53,516 nucleotides of DNA from Plantactinospora alkalitolerans (GTDB lineage Bacteria; Actinomycetota; Actinomycetes; Mycobacteriales; Micromonosporaceae), in assembly GCF_015690345.1 (NCBI RefSeq), contig NZ_JADPUN010000224.1:1-53516 (forward strand). The letters are read 5' to 3'. Shown here one piece after another: positions 24,315 to 33,228 of this stretch. The translations under genes were made by a program, and so were the position numbers. The notes under the pieces were generated by a model, which ran no database searches, was not told where the DNA came from, and worked only from the letters and a program-made list of their open reading frames with translations. How positions within the stretch are numbered: position 1 is the first letter of the stretch; the number at the start of each line of letters is the position of its first letter.

Positions 24315-25373
24315 TCATGGATTGATCGCCTTGCCGTTCTCACGAGGCAGGAGCTGCATGTCGCGGATGTCGTCGTGACGCAGCAACCACATGAAGAAGC
24401 GCTCGACGCCCAGGCCGAAGCCCGCCGTCTCCAGCGGCACGGTCTCCTTCATCCGGACGTACCAGTCGTACGCCTCGCTGTCGACCTGGTGCAGGCGCAG
24501 GGCGGCCAGCACCTGATCGCGGTTGGTGTGGCGCTGTCCGGCGCCGACGACCTCCCCGGGACCGAACAGCAGGTCGGCGTTCACCGCCCGCCCGTGCTCG
24601 TCCTGCGCCTGGTAGAACGGAACGGCCAGATGGTCGTAGTGGGTGACCCAGAGGAACTGACCACAGCGGGCCATCAACTCCTGCTCGCCCTCGCGGGTCA
24701 GCGAGCGCCACCCCCCATGTCTGACGATCCAGCGTGGATCGTGGCCGAGCAGGTCGGCGGCCTCGTCGAAGGTGAGACGTCGGAAGGGTCGGGCGTCGTG
24801 GAGCAGCCGGTTGAGGTGGTCGAGATCGCCGGTGATCCGGCTGATCGTCGCGCTACACGTCGAGGCCAGCGCCTGCGCCAGATACCGCAGGTAGGCCTCG
24901 ACCACGGTGAGGACGTTGTCGAGGTCGCCTGGCAGTTCGGCCTCCGCGTGCATGAACTGGGCGAGGTGCGTCCGGTCGGTGCTCTCGCCCCGGAAGGACG
25001 GCATCACGTAGTAGGCCCCAGCCGGAGCGAACCGGCACAGGTACTCCAAGCCGAACTGCATTGAGTCGGCCAGGTAGGTCCGCACGCCGAACATGTCCAC
25101 GGCGACCGGGAGCGAGTCACTGCCGAGACCCATCGGTGACGACACGGAAGAGGTGGTGAGTGGAAGGAAACCGAATCTCGCCCGGCGTGCGGACCAGAAT
25201 GCCACCGTCGCGCTCGTGAAGGCATCCTGCAGTTGGGCTAGACAGTGGTACCAAGGGCTCTCGACGGCCTCCAGGAAGTGCGTTTCCGGGCGCCGCCACG
25301 ATCCGGGTGCGCAGACGGTGCTCCGAGCCGCGCTGATCGAATTCTCCAAATCGAGTGGCTGGTTCCTGATCAT
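24315..25373 (-). CDS. Asparaginyl/aspartyl-tRNA-synthetase-like catalytic core without anticodon domain
   Basis: 352 aa from ATG 25373 (GGGGGAC upstream). Class II core of the Asp/Asn group: motif 2 YYVMPSFRGE (121-130) followed by HLAQFMHAEAEL, and motif 3 GFGLGVERFFMWLL (318-331) followed by DIRDMQLLPR. The N-terminal OB-fold anticodon-binding domain of true AspRS/AsnRS is absent; the protein begins close to the catalytic domain. Such stand-alone paralogues (for example archaeal AsnA-type asparagine synthetase) use the adenylate for another acceptor. Here it may load Asp/Asn-like residues onto a carrier protein or the sugar. First gene of its transcript. Confidence 0.82.
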   Translation of the reverse strand: MIRNQPLDLENSISAARSTVCAPGSWRRPETHFLEAVESPWYHCLAQLQDAFTSATVAFWSARRARFGFLPLTTSSVSSPMGLGSDSLPVAVDMFGVRTYLADSMQFGLEYLCRFAPAGAYYVMPSFRGESTDRTHLAQFMHAEAELPGDLDNVLTVVEAYLRYLAQALASTCSATISRITGDLDHLNRLLHDARPFRRLTFDEAADLLGHDPRWIVRHGGWRSLTREGEQELMARCGQFLWVTHYDHLAVPFYQAQDEHGRAVNADLLFGPGEVVGAGQRHTNRDQVLAALRLHQVDSEAYDWYVRMKETVPLETAGFGLGVERFFMWLLRHDDIRDMQLLPRENGKAINP

Positions 25374-25411
25374 TCGTCCCCCATGTACTTGTTTATTGGA
25401 ACTGACGGACG

Positions 25412-25471
25412 TCAACCCCAGTTGGTGTCGCCGCGTCGGATTCCGGTGGGCGGTGCACACTCGTTCTGCAT
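25412..25471 (-). CDS. Possible 19-codon leader ORF before the AsnRS-like gene
   Basis: ATG 25471 has AGGAG nine bases upstream (25481-25485). The frame of 19 codons ends TGA at 25412-25414, 38 nt before the AsnRS-like start. It contains two Asn (AAC) codons, one Trp and one Cys, and ends GDTNWG. It could be an attenuation leader, a tiny precursor peptide, or chance. No terminator/antiterminator pair was convincing. Confidence 0.3.
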   Translation of the reverse strand: MQNECAPPTGIRRGDTNWG

Positions 25472-25717
25472 CGGAACGCACTCCTGACTCATTCGCTCGC
25501 TGTGATGAGCGACGCTCGGTCGTCGGCGACCGCCGCGCTCTGAGAGAAGAGAACCAGGGGGCGCTTTCGTTTCCTTGTCCTGCGGCTTAGGCGGCGCCAC
25601 ACCGTTTCCTTCGCCGCGCAATTGGCTTGCGAAAGGGTGATCACGGTGGCAATGCTCACCGGGCACGACCGTCAGCAGCCGCGTTTCGGCAGGTGGGAAA
25701 ACGGGCAGTCCTGCAGA

Positions 25718-25758
25718 GATGCCCCGGGACGGTGCCTACGTGCCCGTCCCGGGGCATC
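25718..25758 (-). terminator. Strong intrinsic-type hairpin after methyltransferase gene
   Basis: Perfect 15-bp arms (25718-25732 and 25744-25758) with an 11-nt loop, 100 bp beyond the methyltransferase stop. It ends the aminotransferase-methyltransferase transcript and insulates the AsnRS-like operon. GC-rich stem; no long T tract, as is usual in actinobacteria. Confidence 0.7.
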
Positions 25759-25859
25759 CTCAACCGGCCGGTTAAGGGATCCGATACTGCTGCGATAAGG
25801 CCGGCGCCGACGCCGTTATGGGCGGACGACGCGCTGCTGAGCGGTGCCCTCGCCTGCCG

Positions 25860-26468
25860 TCAGTCCAGGCCGGGGTTCGGCAGCCGGGTCACCACGTGCA
25901 TGCTCCAACGCCGGTGCCCCGCAGAACCGATCAGGGCGCCCTGATCACCGGCGAGCCCGGCCAACCGCGTCGCGAGGTCCGAGATCAGTGAATGCCACCC
26001 GGGGTGCCGCTCGGCCGCTGGTCGGTACAGCGAGACCACCAGTTCGCCAGCCGGAGCGACCAGTGCGAGCGCCTCGGCGAGAGCCCGATCCGGATCATCC
26101 AGGTAGTACAGCACCTCGCTGAGCACCACGACGGCGAACTGGCCGCGCACGGGTAGTTGTGCCAGGTTGGCGCAGACGAACCGCCGGTTCGGTCCGCCCG
26201 TCGGCGGTAGGGCGCTGTGCGCCCAGTCGACGCCGACGTAACGTCCGGTGAACCCTGCCGTTTCCAGATGGCGTGCCAGGAGCCCTTCGCCGCAGCCCAG
26301 ATCCAGGACCTCCGTCGCGCCGGCGGTCAGGATGCGGGCCACGATCGCCTGGTAGCGAGCCGCCTCGTCGGGCTCACCGAGGTAGCGCCAGCGCCCCCGG
26401 CGGTACTCCTCGTTCCACTCCCGTCGGCCGACGGTCGGTACGCCACCGGCCGGGGAACCACCACTCAT
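25860..26468 (-). CDS. SAM-dependent methyltransferase
   Basis: 202 aa; ATG 26468 overlaps the aminotransferase stop by 4 bp. N-terminal RREWNEEYRRGRWRYLGEPD, motif I VLDLGCGEGLLARHL, YVGVDWAHSAL, FAVVVLSEVLYYLDDPDRAL. The wording matches the SAM methyltransferases that often act on nucleotide sugars or amino-sugar moieties (NodS-like). Last gene before the hairpin at 25718. Confidence 0.88.
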   Translation of the reverse strand: MSGGSPAGGVPTVGRREWNEEYRRGRWRYLGEPDEAARYQAIVARILTAGATEVLDLGCGEGLLARHLETAGFTGRYVGVDWAHSALPPTGGPNRRFVCANLAQLPVRGQFAVVVLSEVLYYLDDPDRALAEALALVAPAGELVVSLYRPAAERHPGWHSLISDLATRLAGLAGDQGALIGSAGHRRWSMHVVTRLPNPGLD

Positions 26469-28525
26469 CGGAGCACCGCCGGAGCGACCGGTGCGGGGGT
26501 CCCGACGGCGATCTCGGACAGCACCCCATCGGCGGCGGCCAGGGCGAAGTCGATCTGCTCCTCCTGGTGTGCGGCACAGACGAAGTTCACGTCGCGGCGC
26601 ATCAGCACCCCCCGCCGGGCCATGCCGGCGAGGAATGCCTCGGCGGTCCGGGCATGCTCGGTGGGATCGGCGGAGAACCGCAGGCAGGGCATCGGATCGT
26701 AGCCGAATACGAAGTTCGGCATACCTCGCCTCCGCGCCGCCGCGTTCAAGCCGGTCCGCAACCGGCGGCCCAGGCGGGCGATCCGGCCGTAGTAGTCGTC
26801 CGTCGTGTACTCCTGCAGCGTCGCCTTCATCACCTCGAGTGAGAGAGCCTCGCCCGCGAACGTGCTGGACACCCGCTGCGTGGCGAAGGCCGACATGATG
26901 TGACGCGGACCGGCGACCGCCGCCAGGGGCATTCCGGCGGCCAGGCCCTTGGAGAAGCAGAGAAGGTCCGCGGCCACCCCGCGCAGTTGACCGAGCCCGC
27001 CCGGAGCGAGTCGGAATCCGGTGACCACCTCGTCCAGGATCAGTAGCGTGCCGGTCCGGTCGCACAGCTGCCGAACTCGTTGTAGTAGCGCAGCGTCCAG
27101 TTGCCGGTGGTAGGGGGTGGACACCATGACGGCCGCAAGCTGGTCGCCTCGCCGGTCGAGGTCGGCGCAGAACTGTTCCTCCGCGTCGGGGGAATCCAGG
27201 TGGGTCCGGCGGGTCAGGGCGGCGACGGACGGCGGTATCCCCGGTGCCGATCCCATCAGCTGATCGTGCCAACCGTGATAACCGACGAGCAGCACCGCAT
27301 CACGGCCGGTCAGTGACCGGGCCAGCCGGATCGCTGCGGAGCACGCCTCCGCTCCGGTCTTCAGGAAACGCACCATGTCGACGCCGGGCACCTGGGCCGT
27401 GAACGACTCGGCCGCACTGACCTCCGCCGGAGTCGGCAACGACAGCAGGACGCCACGGCCGGCGCGTTCACGCAGCGTGTTCGAGACCGCGGGATGGTTG
27501 TGTCCGAGCGTCGCAGCCCCCAGCGCGCAGACGAAATCGACGTACGCCTGGCCGTCCACGTCCCAGACGACCGCGCCGTCACCCCGTTCGAGGTACGTCG
27601 GATAGGCGCCGGGCGCGAAGTTCTCCGGCCGTTTGTGATATGTGTGCGTCATGCCCGGCGTGACGGCCATGGCGCGGTCGGCGAGCTGCTGCGACCGGGC
27701 CAGGCGCAGCGGGCCGCCGGGCTGGGGTCGCACCGCCGGCACAGCGTGGGCGGTACGTTGCTCGGGCGATATCGCGCGGTGGAGCCGGCGGGCGCGCATC
27801 CATTCCCGCCCGATGTCGTGGGCTACGATGTCCCGCGTCCACAGCACATTGTGCCGCTCGTACGAGCCCTCCGCCACGATTTGGTCGCGGACCCGTTCGT
27901 CCGGACATCGGGCCGGGTCGGTGCCCGCGAGCGCCCGAGCCACCGTGGCGGACCACCGTGATCGTCGGTGTACGTGAGGGGCGAGCGGCATGAAGTACGC
28001 CGCCCAACTGGCCGGCTGCAACCGCAGCAACTCGCAGCGGGCGCCCCGCACCGGTGTGGCTTCCTCGGGAGAGTCGAAGGTCCCACCCCGCGCGGTGTGC
28101 GAGTTGCCGAAGACGATCTGGGTGCTGTCCTGTTCGTACAGGTCGGCGACGAGACCGTCGAGGTCCAGTGGTGCCCGAAACTCCCAGTCGTCCTCCAGGT
28201 GCACGCCGATTGGCGCGGTGGCCGAGGCGAGCAGCACCGACAACGCGCCGGACAACCCGACGGGTCGGGCAAAGCGCTCGACACGGCTCGCCGCCACCTG
28301 CGGATAGCGCTCCGGCAGCGTCCGTACGAATTCGCACGTCGCGGCGATCTCGCCCTCGTCCACCCCGTAGGCCGGGTCCACCGTGAGAAACACGTGGAAC
28401 GAGCCCGTGAAGGAGACGTTACGGAAGAAACTTGTATAGGTGCGAACCAGGGTGTCCCGGCCCACGGAAGTGGTGGTGAGGTCGATCCGATCGGTACGGG
28501 ATGACGACTCGGGTGCATCCGGCAC
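26465..28525 (-). CDS. Fusion: glycosyltransferase-like domain plus class III PLP aminotransferase
   Basis: 686 aa from GTG 28525 with a consensus AGGAGG about 7 nt upstream. Residues ~1-300 form a GT-A-like domain with FHVFLTVDPAYG, an acidic metal site LEDDWEF (Glu111-Asp113) and SWAAYFMPL. Residues ~335-686 are a class III aminotransferase related to glutamate-1-semialdehyde aminomutase: NFAPGAYPTYLERGDGAVVW, ATLGHNHPAV, LLILDEVVTGFRLAPGG and PLP lysine Lys526 in CFSKGLAAGMPLA. The fusion is unusual. It could aminate a keto sugar, for example one made by the BtrN-like enzyme, and transfer it. Confidence 0.86.
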   Translation of the reverse strand: MPDAPESSSRTDRIDLTTTSVGRDTLVRTYTSFFRNVSFTGSFHVFLTVDPAYGVDEGEIAATCEFVRTLPERYPQVAASRVERFARPVGLSGALSVLLASATAPIGVHLEDDWEFRAPLDLDGLVADLYEQDSTQIVFGNSHTARGGTFDSPEEATPVRGARCELLRLQPASWAAYFMPLAPHVHRRSRWSATVARALAGTDPARCPDERVRDQIVAEGSYERHNVLWTRDIVAHDIGREWMRARRLHRAISPEQRTAHAVPAVRPQPGGPLRLARSQQLADRAMAVTPGMTHTYHKRPENFAPGAYPTYLERGDGAVVWDVDGQAYVDFVCALGAATLGHNHPAVSNTLRERAGRGVLLSLPTPAEVSAAESFTAQVPGVDMVRFLKTGAEACSAAIRLARSLTGRDAVLLVGYHGWHDQLMGSAPGIPPSVAALTRRTHLDSPDAEEQFCADLDRRGDQLAAVMVSTPYHRQLDAALLQRVRQLCDRTGTLLILDEVVTGFRLAPGGLGQLRGVAADLLCFSKGLAAGMPLAAVAGPRHIMSAFATQRVSSTFAGEALSLEVMKATLQEYTTDDYYGRIARLGRRLRTGLNAAARRRGMPNFVFGYDPMPCLRFSADPTEHARTAEAFLAGMARRGVLMRRDVNFVCAAHQEEQIDFALAAADGVLSEIAVGTPAPVAPAVLR

Positions 28526-28629
28526 TAGTGAACCCTCCTGACGTGCGGATCTGCTGGCAAGCGGTTGAGAGAGCGCGGGGCCGGACATCACCCGGAACCG
28601 GCGCGGAGGTGCTGACCGTCCGGTACGGC

Positions 28630-31600
28630 TCAGGACATCGCTGGAATGCTGCCGGCTGCCTCCAGACGGGCTCTGAGCGATGCGAGAACCTCCTGGACGC
28701 CGTGCGCGTTGCAGCCGTGGAGGGCCGAGATGCCGCGCTGCCAACTCGCCCGTGCCGAGTCCCCCGCCCCCTGCTCCGTCTGCATGTCGCCGTAGACGAG
28801 GAGGGTCCGAGCGACCCAGAGGGGAACGTCGACCTCACGGAAGAGACGCAGCGCTCGCTTGAACCAGTCCGCCGCCCGGGGCGGATCGGCGTTCTCCTGG
28901 TGCAACGTCCCGAGGAGGTAGCAGACCCGGGCGGTGGTGAGGCGGTCCCCGGTCACCTCGATCAGAGCGTACGCACGGCTCATCAGCGACATCGCCTCGG
29001 CATACCGGCCCCGCCGTGCCAACACCGCGCTGCGGCCCACCAGCGCGTGCACCTCACCGATCCGGTCGCCCACCGGGCGGGTCAGGTTCAGCACGCGTTG
29101 GTAGTGGATGTCCGCGGAGTCGAGGTCACCCTGCTCCCGGCACAGATCGCCCAGCCGGTGGCTCACCTGTGCCAACACCCGGCGGTGACCGGCCTCCTCA
29201 GCCAGGCTCCGGGCGACGCCGAGGCAGTGTTGCGCCTGCGCCGACTCGTCCCGGTCGAGGTGAATCTGGGCCATGCCGCTGAGGACGTGCGCCTCACCGA
29301 TCTGGTCGCCGACCGCTCGCAGTACGACCAGCGAGTGCTCGTACTGGTCCTGCGCGGTGTTCAGGTCGCCGCGGACCCGGTTGACGAAGGCCAGGTTGCG
29401 GATGGCCAGCGCCTCGCCGTGTGCGTGGCCGAGACCGTGGAACAGCGACACGGCGGTGCCGAGGTGCTCGACAGCCTCCTCGAGGTCGCACTCGACGATG
29501 CTCAGCGCGCCGAGCGAGTAGAGCATCGCGGCCTGACCGAGCTGGTTGCCGGTGCGGCGCACTGCGGCCAGTGCCGTCTCGTGCGTCGTCCGCCAGTCGC
29601 CCAGGTAACCGTGCGCTTCGTACAGGGTCACCGCCAGCAGGGCAAGGTTCCAACAGTGGTCGTCGCTGCCGACCTCGGCAGCATGGCGGACCTCGGCGAG
29701 GATGGATTGCCGCTCCAGTTCGAACCAGCTGAGTGGGTTGACCACGAACCTGTCGGTGACCGCCGCCGGCATCGCCCATCTCGGCGCCGGCCCCTGGATC
29801 ATGGTTCCGTAACCCCCGTACTCGCGGTGGTAGGCGTTCTCCGCGAGCCAGAGGCGGGCGGCGAAGACCCGATGGAGGGCGTCGAGTTGGGCGTCCTGCG
29901 GTTCGGCGGCATGTTTCTCACGGGCGAAGGTCCTGATGATGTCGTGCATCCGGAACCGGGTCTGCACCGTCTGGCCGTACGTGACGGGCTCCGCCTCCAG
30001 CAGCCGGCTGTCGGCGAGGTTCTCCAACAACTCCTCGGCCTCCTCGATCGGCACGTCCAGCAACGGAGCGGCGACCCAGCTGGGGAAATCGGCGGTACGC
30101 AGCGTGCTGAGCAGCTGGAACAGCCGCTTCGCGCGGTCGGTCAGCGCGTCGTACGTGACCGCGATGCTGGTACGCAGCCGCAGGCCGCCGTGCTGGAGTT
30201 CGTCGAGCCGGTGCTCCTCAAGAGCCAGTCGGTGGTTGAGCTGCTCGATTCGCCAGTGCGGCCGGGCGGCTAGTTTGGCTCCGGCGATCCGGATGGCGAG
30301 CGGTAGCTCCTCACATAGCGCCGCCAGTCGCCGCACCTGCGACGGTTCGGCCGCCACCCGGTGGTAACCCACTATGGCGGCGAGCAGGTCGGTGGCGTCC
30401 TGCTGTGAGAGCGACCCCAGCTCGTAGTGTCGTGCGCCGGTGAGGCCGGTCAGCCGCAGCCGGCTGGTCACCAGGACCGCACAACTCGCGCTGCCCGGCA
30501 GCAGTGGAATGACCTGCTGCTCGCTGGTGGCACCGTCGAGCAGGATAAGGATGCGGCGGCCGGCGATGCGGTTGCGGTAGACCTCGGCGCGCTCGTCCTG
30601 CCCGTCCGGAATGGCCGAGCCCACCACGCCGAGCGCTCGTAGAAAGCGCTCCAACAGGTCAGCCGGGGTCACGGGGTTCATCCCCGCGCCGTCCAGGTTG
30701 ACGTAGAGCTGGCCGTCGGTGTAGGCGTCGCAGATTCGGTGGGCGACGTGGATTGCGAGGCTGCTCTTCCCGGTGCCCGCCCGTCCGGATAGTGCGATGA
30801 CGGTCCCCGGGCCGCCCCGCATCGTTTCGGTGAGCGTGCTGACGAGCCGCCCATGGCCGGTGAAGTCGGCGATGTCCGTGGGCAACAGGTGTGGCAGGTC
30901 CACCCGACGGTTCGAGACGTTCATGCGTTCGGAGTCGGATCCGGCCGTGGTCTGGAGGATCTCCGGGGCGGTCGGGACGACGTTGACCACCTCGCCGGGC
31001 GGGTCGCCGGAGAGGATGACGGACTCCAGCCGGCGCAGCTCCTCGCCGGGCTCGATGCCCAGCTCCTCAATGAACATCCGGCGGGTCGCCCGGTATGTCT
31101 CGAGCGCCTCCGCCTTGCGACCGCCATGGTAGAGCGACAGCATGAGGTGCCCGCGTAGCCGCTCCCGCAGCGGGTGTTCGGCCACCAGCCCCATCAGTTC
31201 GCCGATCAGACTGCGGTACTGACCGAGGGCGAGCTTGAGGTCGATGCTGTCCTCCAGGGTCGCCATGCGGCACTCGTCGAGCCGGGCGGCGGACGTCTGG
31301 ATCACCGGGCTGTTGATGCCGGCGAGCGGGGAACCGCGCCACAGGGACAGCGCGGTGTTGTAGGCGGCGGCCGCCTCGTCGAGTCGCTGCTCCGCCACGG
31401 CTCTGCGGGCCCGTTCCTCGCAGCGGTTGAATTCGTGCAGGTCGAACTGGGCATTGCCCAGGTACAGGGCATAACCGGGTGGCCGGGTGACGATCGAAGT
31501 GGTCACGCCCGTCGCAGCGAGAATCCGTCGCAGACTCGAGATGCATATCTGGATCTGTCCTCGCGCGGTCGCCGGCGGCCTGTCGTGCCACACCGCGTCG

Positions 31601-31737
31601 ATGAGCCGGTCGACGGCGACGACCCGCTCGGCCTCCAGCAGCAACATCGCGAGCACGATCTGTTGCCGCGCCGCGATCGCCGGCGACCCGCCCACCGACC
31701 CCCGGATCTCCAGGGGCCCCAGAATGGCCAACTGCAT
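28630..31737 (-). CDS. AfsR/SARP-type transcriptional regulator (SARP-NB-ARC-TPR)
   Basis: 1035 aa from ATG 31737 (GGGGAG about 9 nt upstream; ATG 31746 is too close). Order: winged-helix DNA-binding domain (1-95, LRRILAATGVTTSIVTRPPG), bacterial transcriptional activation domain (100-245), NB-ARC ATPase with P-loop GRAGTGKSS (~319-327) and Walker B RILILLDGA, then a long TPR array (~680-1030). This is the architecture of large pathway activators of the AfsR type. It is probably the cluster activator; the P450 lies upstream on the same strand, 138 bp away. Confidence 0.94.
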   Translation of the reverse strand: MQLAILGPLEIRGSVGGSPAIAARQQIVLAMLLLEAERVVAVDRLIDAVWHDRPPATARGQIQICISSLRRILAATGVTTSIVTRPPGYALYLGNAQFDLHEFNRCEERARRAVAEQRLDEAAAAYNTALSLWRGSPLAGINSPVIQTSAARLDECRMATLEDSIDLKLALGQYRSLIGELMGLVAEHPLRERLRGHLMLSLYHGGRKAEALETYRATRRMFIEELGIEPGEELRRLESVILSGDPPGEVVNVVPTAPEILQTTAGSDSERMNVSNRRVDLPHLLPTDIADFTGHGRLVSTLTETMRGGPGTVIALSGRAGTGKSSLAIHVAHRICDAYTDGQLYVNLDGAGMNPVTPADLLERFLRALGVVGSAIPDGQDERAEVYRNRIAGRRILILLDGATSEQQVIPLLPGSASCAVLVTSRLRLTGLTGARHYELGSLSQQDATDLLAAIVGYHRVAAEPSQVRRLAALCEELPLAIRIAGAKLAARPHWRIEQLNHRLALEEHRLDELQHGGLRLRTSIAVTYDALTDRAKRLFQLLSTLRTADFPSWVAAPLLDVPIEEAEELLENLADSRLLEAEPVTYGQTVQTRFRMHDIIRTFAREKHAAEPQDAQLDALHRVFAARLWLAENAYHREYGGYGTMIQGPAPRWAMPAAVTDRFVVNPLSWFELERQSILAEVRHAAEVGSDDHCWNLALLAVTLYEAHGYLGDWRTTHETALAAVRRTGNQLGQAAMLYSLGALSIVECDLEEAVEHLGTAVSLFHGLGHAHGEALAIRNLAFVNRVRGDLNTAQDQYEHSLVVLRAVGDQIGEAHVLSGMAQIHLDRDESAQAQHCLGVARSLAEEAGHRRVLAQVSHRLGDLCREQGDLDSADIHYQRVLNLTRPVGDRIGEVHALVGRSAVLARRGRYAEAMSLMSRAYALIEVTGDRLTTARVCYLLGTLHQENADPPRAADWFKRALRLFREVDVPLWVARTLLVYGDMQTEQGAGDSARASWQRGISALHGCNAHGVQEVLASLRARLEAAGSIPAMS

Positions 31738-31875
31738 CTTGCTCATCTCCCCGTTTGACTTTCCGTGGCTGCGCACTGGCCGGCCCACCCTGGCCAGCCG
31801 CCTTCGCGGTGCACGACCAGCGCGCTGCCGAACGACGGGCGGCCAGGCATGCCGCCCCCGTGGTCGGCAGGCGGC

Positions 31876-33060
31876 TCAGGTGGCGATTCGGAGCGACGTC
31901 ACTCGAGACATGCTCGGTGAACGGACCCACACGGCAGCCACGCCGGGCCAGTTTCTGCCGAACGCCTCGTCGACACTGTCGAGGCCGGCGCGCAGGATCT
32001 CCCGCGCCGCCCGCGCGCCCAGGCAGTAGTGCAGGCCCCTGCCAAAGGTGAGGTGGCTACGACGGGGCCGTACCTGGGACACCAGGTCCGGATCGTCGTA
32101 CGCTTCGGTGTCCCGGTTCGCCGAGGCCAACACCAGGATGACCCGAGCGCCCCGCGGAATGACGTCTTCGCCGACCTTGATGTCCGCCAGCGCAGTCCGG
32201 GGCGCGAAGTGGAACGGGCAGGCCAGTCTCAACACCTCGTCGACCACCGCCGGTGGGTCGTGCCGGAAGGCCGTGAGGAACTGGGGGTCGTCCGTACCCA
32301 GCGTCATGCCGTGGGCCAGGGCCGTGCAGGTCGGTTCCAGGCCCCCGGTGAGCATTTGGGTGAAGACCGCCAGCAGATCCTCCGGGTCCGCGGTCCCGCT
32401 CTTCAGCAGATCGACGAAGCGGCGCGCCAGCGGACCGGAACCGTCCCGGAGGTACGTCGTCACGAAATAACTCCGCAGGTCGCGCAGGGCGCGGTCGGCG
32501 GTTGCCACGACGTCGGCACGGTACCGGTCCAGAGCGAGGTAACCGACCAGTTCACGTCCCCAGGCGGCCACCGGGTCCTGGTGCTCGGCGGCGATACCGA
32601 GCAGCCGGGAGACCGCTGCGGTCACATAGGGTTCGACGAAGCTCGTGACGAGTTCGGCACCGGGCTCGTGGATCGCCGTGGCGTGCTGCGCCGCCAGTCC
32701 GGTCAACTGCGCCTGCCACTCGCGCAGCGCGGCGGCGTTCAAACTGTGGGTGAAGGCGGATCGCAGAGTGGCCACGGTGGGACCGTCGTCAAAGACCAAC
32801 CAGCGGCGGAACAGCTCCTCCAGGGCGGTCACGGTGGCGAGTTCGGCCGGGTCGAGGTCGCTCGTCGCCGCTTCCGACGAGCGCGGCCCCAACCGGTTGT
32901 CCAGCAGCAGCCGTGACACCTCGGCGTAGCGTGGCACGAACCAGATTCCGGTCTCCGGATCGTGGTGTACCGGGCCTGCAGCCCGTAGTAGGGCGAAGGT
33001 TCCCGGTGGGTCGTCGGCGATGTCGCGAAACAGGTGGGCGGAGAGCGACACCCCACTCAC
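31876..33060 (-). CDS. Cytochrome P450
   Basis: 394 aa. Heme-thiolate motif LTFGRGLHYCLGARAAREIL with Cys346, ExxR in DEVLRLACPFHFAPR, and I-helix MLTGGLEPTCTALAHG. The I-helix reads GGLEPT where AGxE/DT is usual, keeping the Thr. Class I bacterial P450 of tailoring type, needing ferredoxin partners encoded elsewhere. Divergent from the plus-strand kinase gene across 168 bp. Confidence 0.93.
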   Translation of the reverse strand: MSGVSLSAHLFRDIADDPPGTFALLRAAGPVHHDPETGIWFVPRYAEVSRLLLDNRLGPRSSEAATSDLDPAELATVTALEELFRRWLVFDDGPTVATLRSAFTHSLNAAALREWQAQLTGLAAQHATAIHEPGAELVTSFVEPYVTAAVSRLLGIAAEHQDPVAAWGRELVGYLALDRYRADVVATADRALRDLRSYFVTTYLRDGSGPLARRFVDLLKSGTADPEDLLAVFTQMLTGGLEPTCTALAHGMTLGTDDPQFLTAFRHDPPAVVDEVLRLACPFHFAPRTALADIKVGEDVIPRGARVILVLASANRDTEAYDDPDLVSQVRPRRSHLTFGRGLHYCLGARAAREILRAGLDSVDEAFGRNWPGVAAVWVRSPSMSRVTSLRIAT

Positions 33061-33228
33061 GTGATCGCCAGCTCCGATGGGACCCGGTGGGGGTGGCGCG
33101 GCGGTTGCGGACTGCTACTCGACGCCGGTGTCCCCGGCCTGATTCCCCCGTTAGAGAACTGCATCAATGTAAGATAGCTCGACTGATCATCCGGGCGCTA
33201 CCCGTCCGACGGCGACGGGAGGGACCTC
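33061..33228. promoter_or_regulatory. Divergent promoter region between P450 and kinase genes
   Basis: The two genes point away from each other across 168 bp, so both promoters must be here. An AT-richer block around 33150-33180 includes TAAGAT at 33171-33176, a plausible -10 for the kinase gene. No clear -35 partner at 17-18 bp. Confidence 0.35.

Larger units (their letters stand above)
25374..25859. other. 486-bp intergenic region separating two cluster transcripts
   Basis: Holds the terminator of the upstream transcript (25718-25758), the short leader ORF and presumably the promoter of the AsnRS-like operon. I searched the leader for a T-box consensus because of the synthetase-like gene and did not find one. 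No other gene is supported. Confidence 0.5.

Noticed and set aside
25412-25471. MccA-like precursor peptide for a microcin C-type product
   Set aside because: No ThiF/MccB-like adenylating enzyme exists in the window and the peptide does not end in the MccA-style Asn.
25374-25720. T-box riboswitch in the leader of the AsnRS-like gene
   Set aside because: I searched the minus strand for the AGGGTGGNACCGCG core and a specifier stem; only a weak partial resemblance (GGTGTGGCGCCGCC) was found.
28501-30273. 590-codon plus-strand frame opposite the regulator
   Set aside because: Shadow frame in the TPR-coding region with repetitive VAD/LAE composition.
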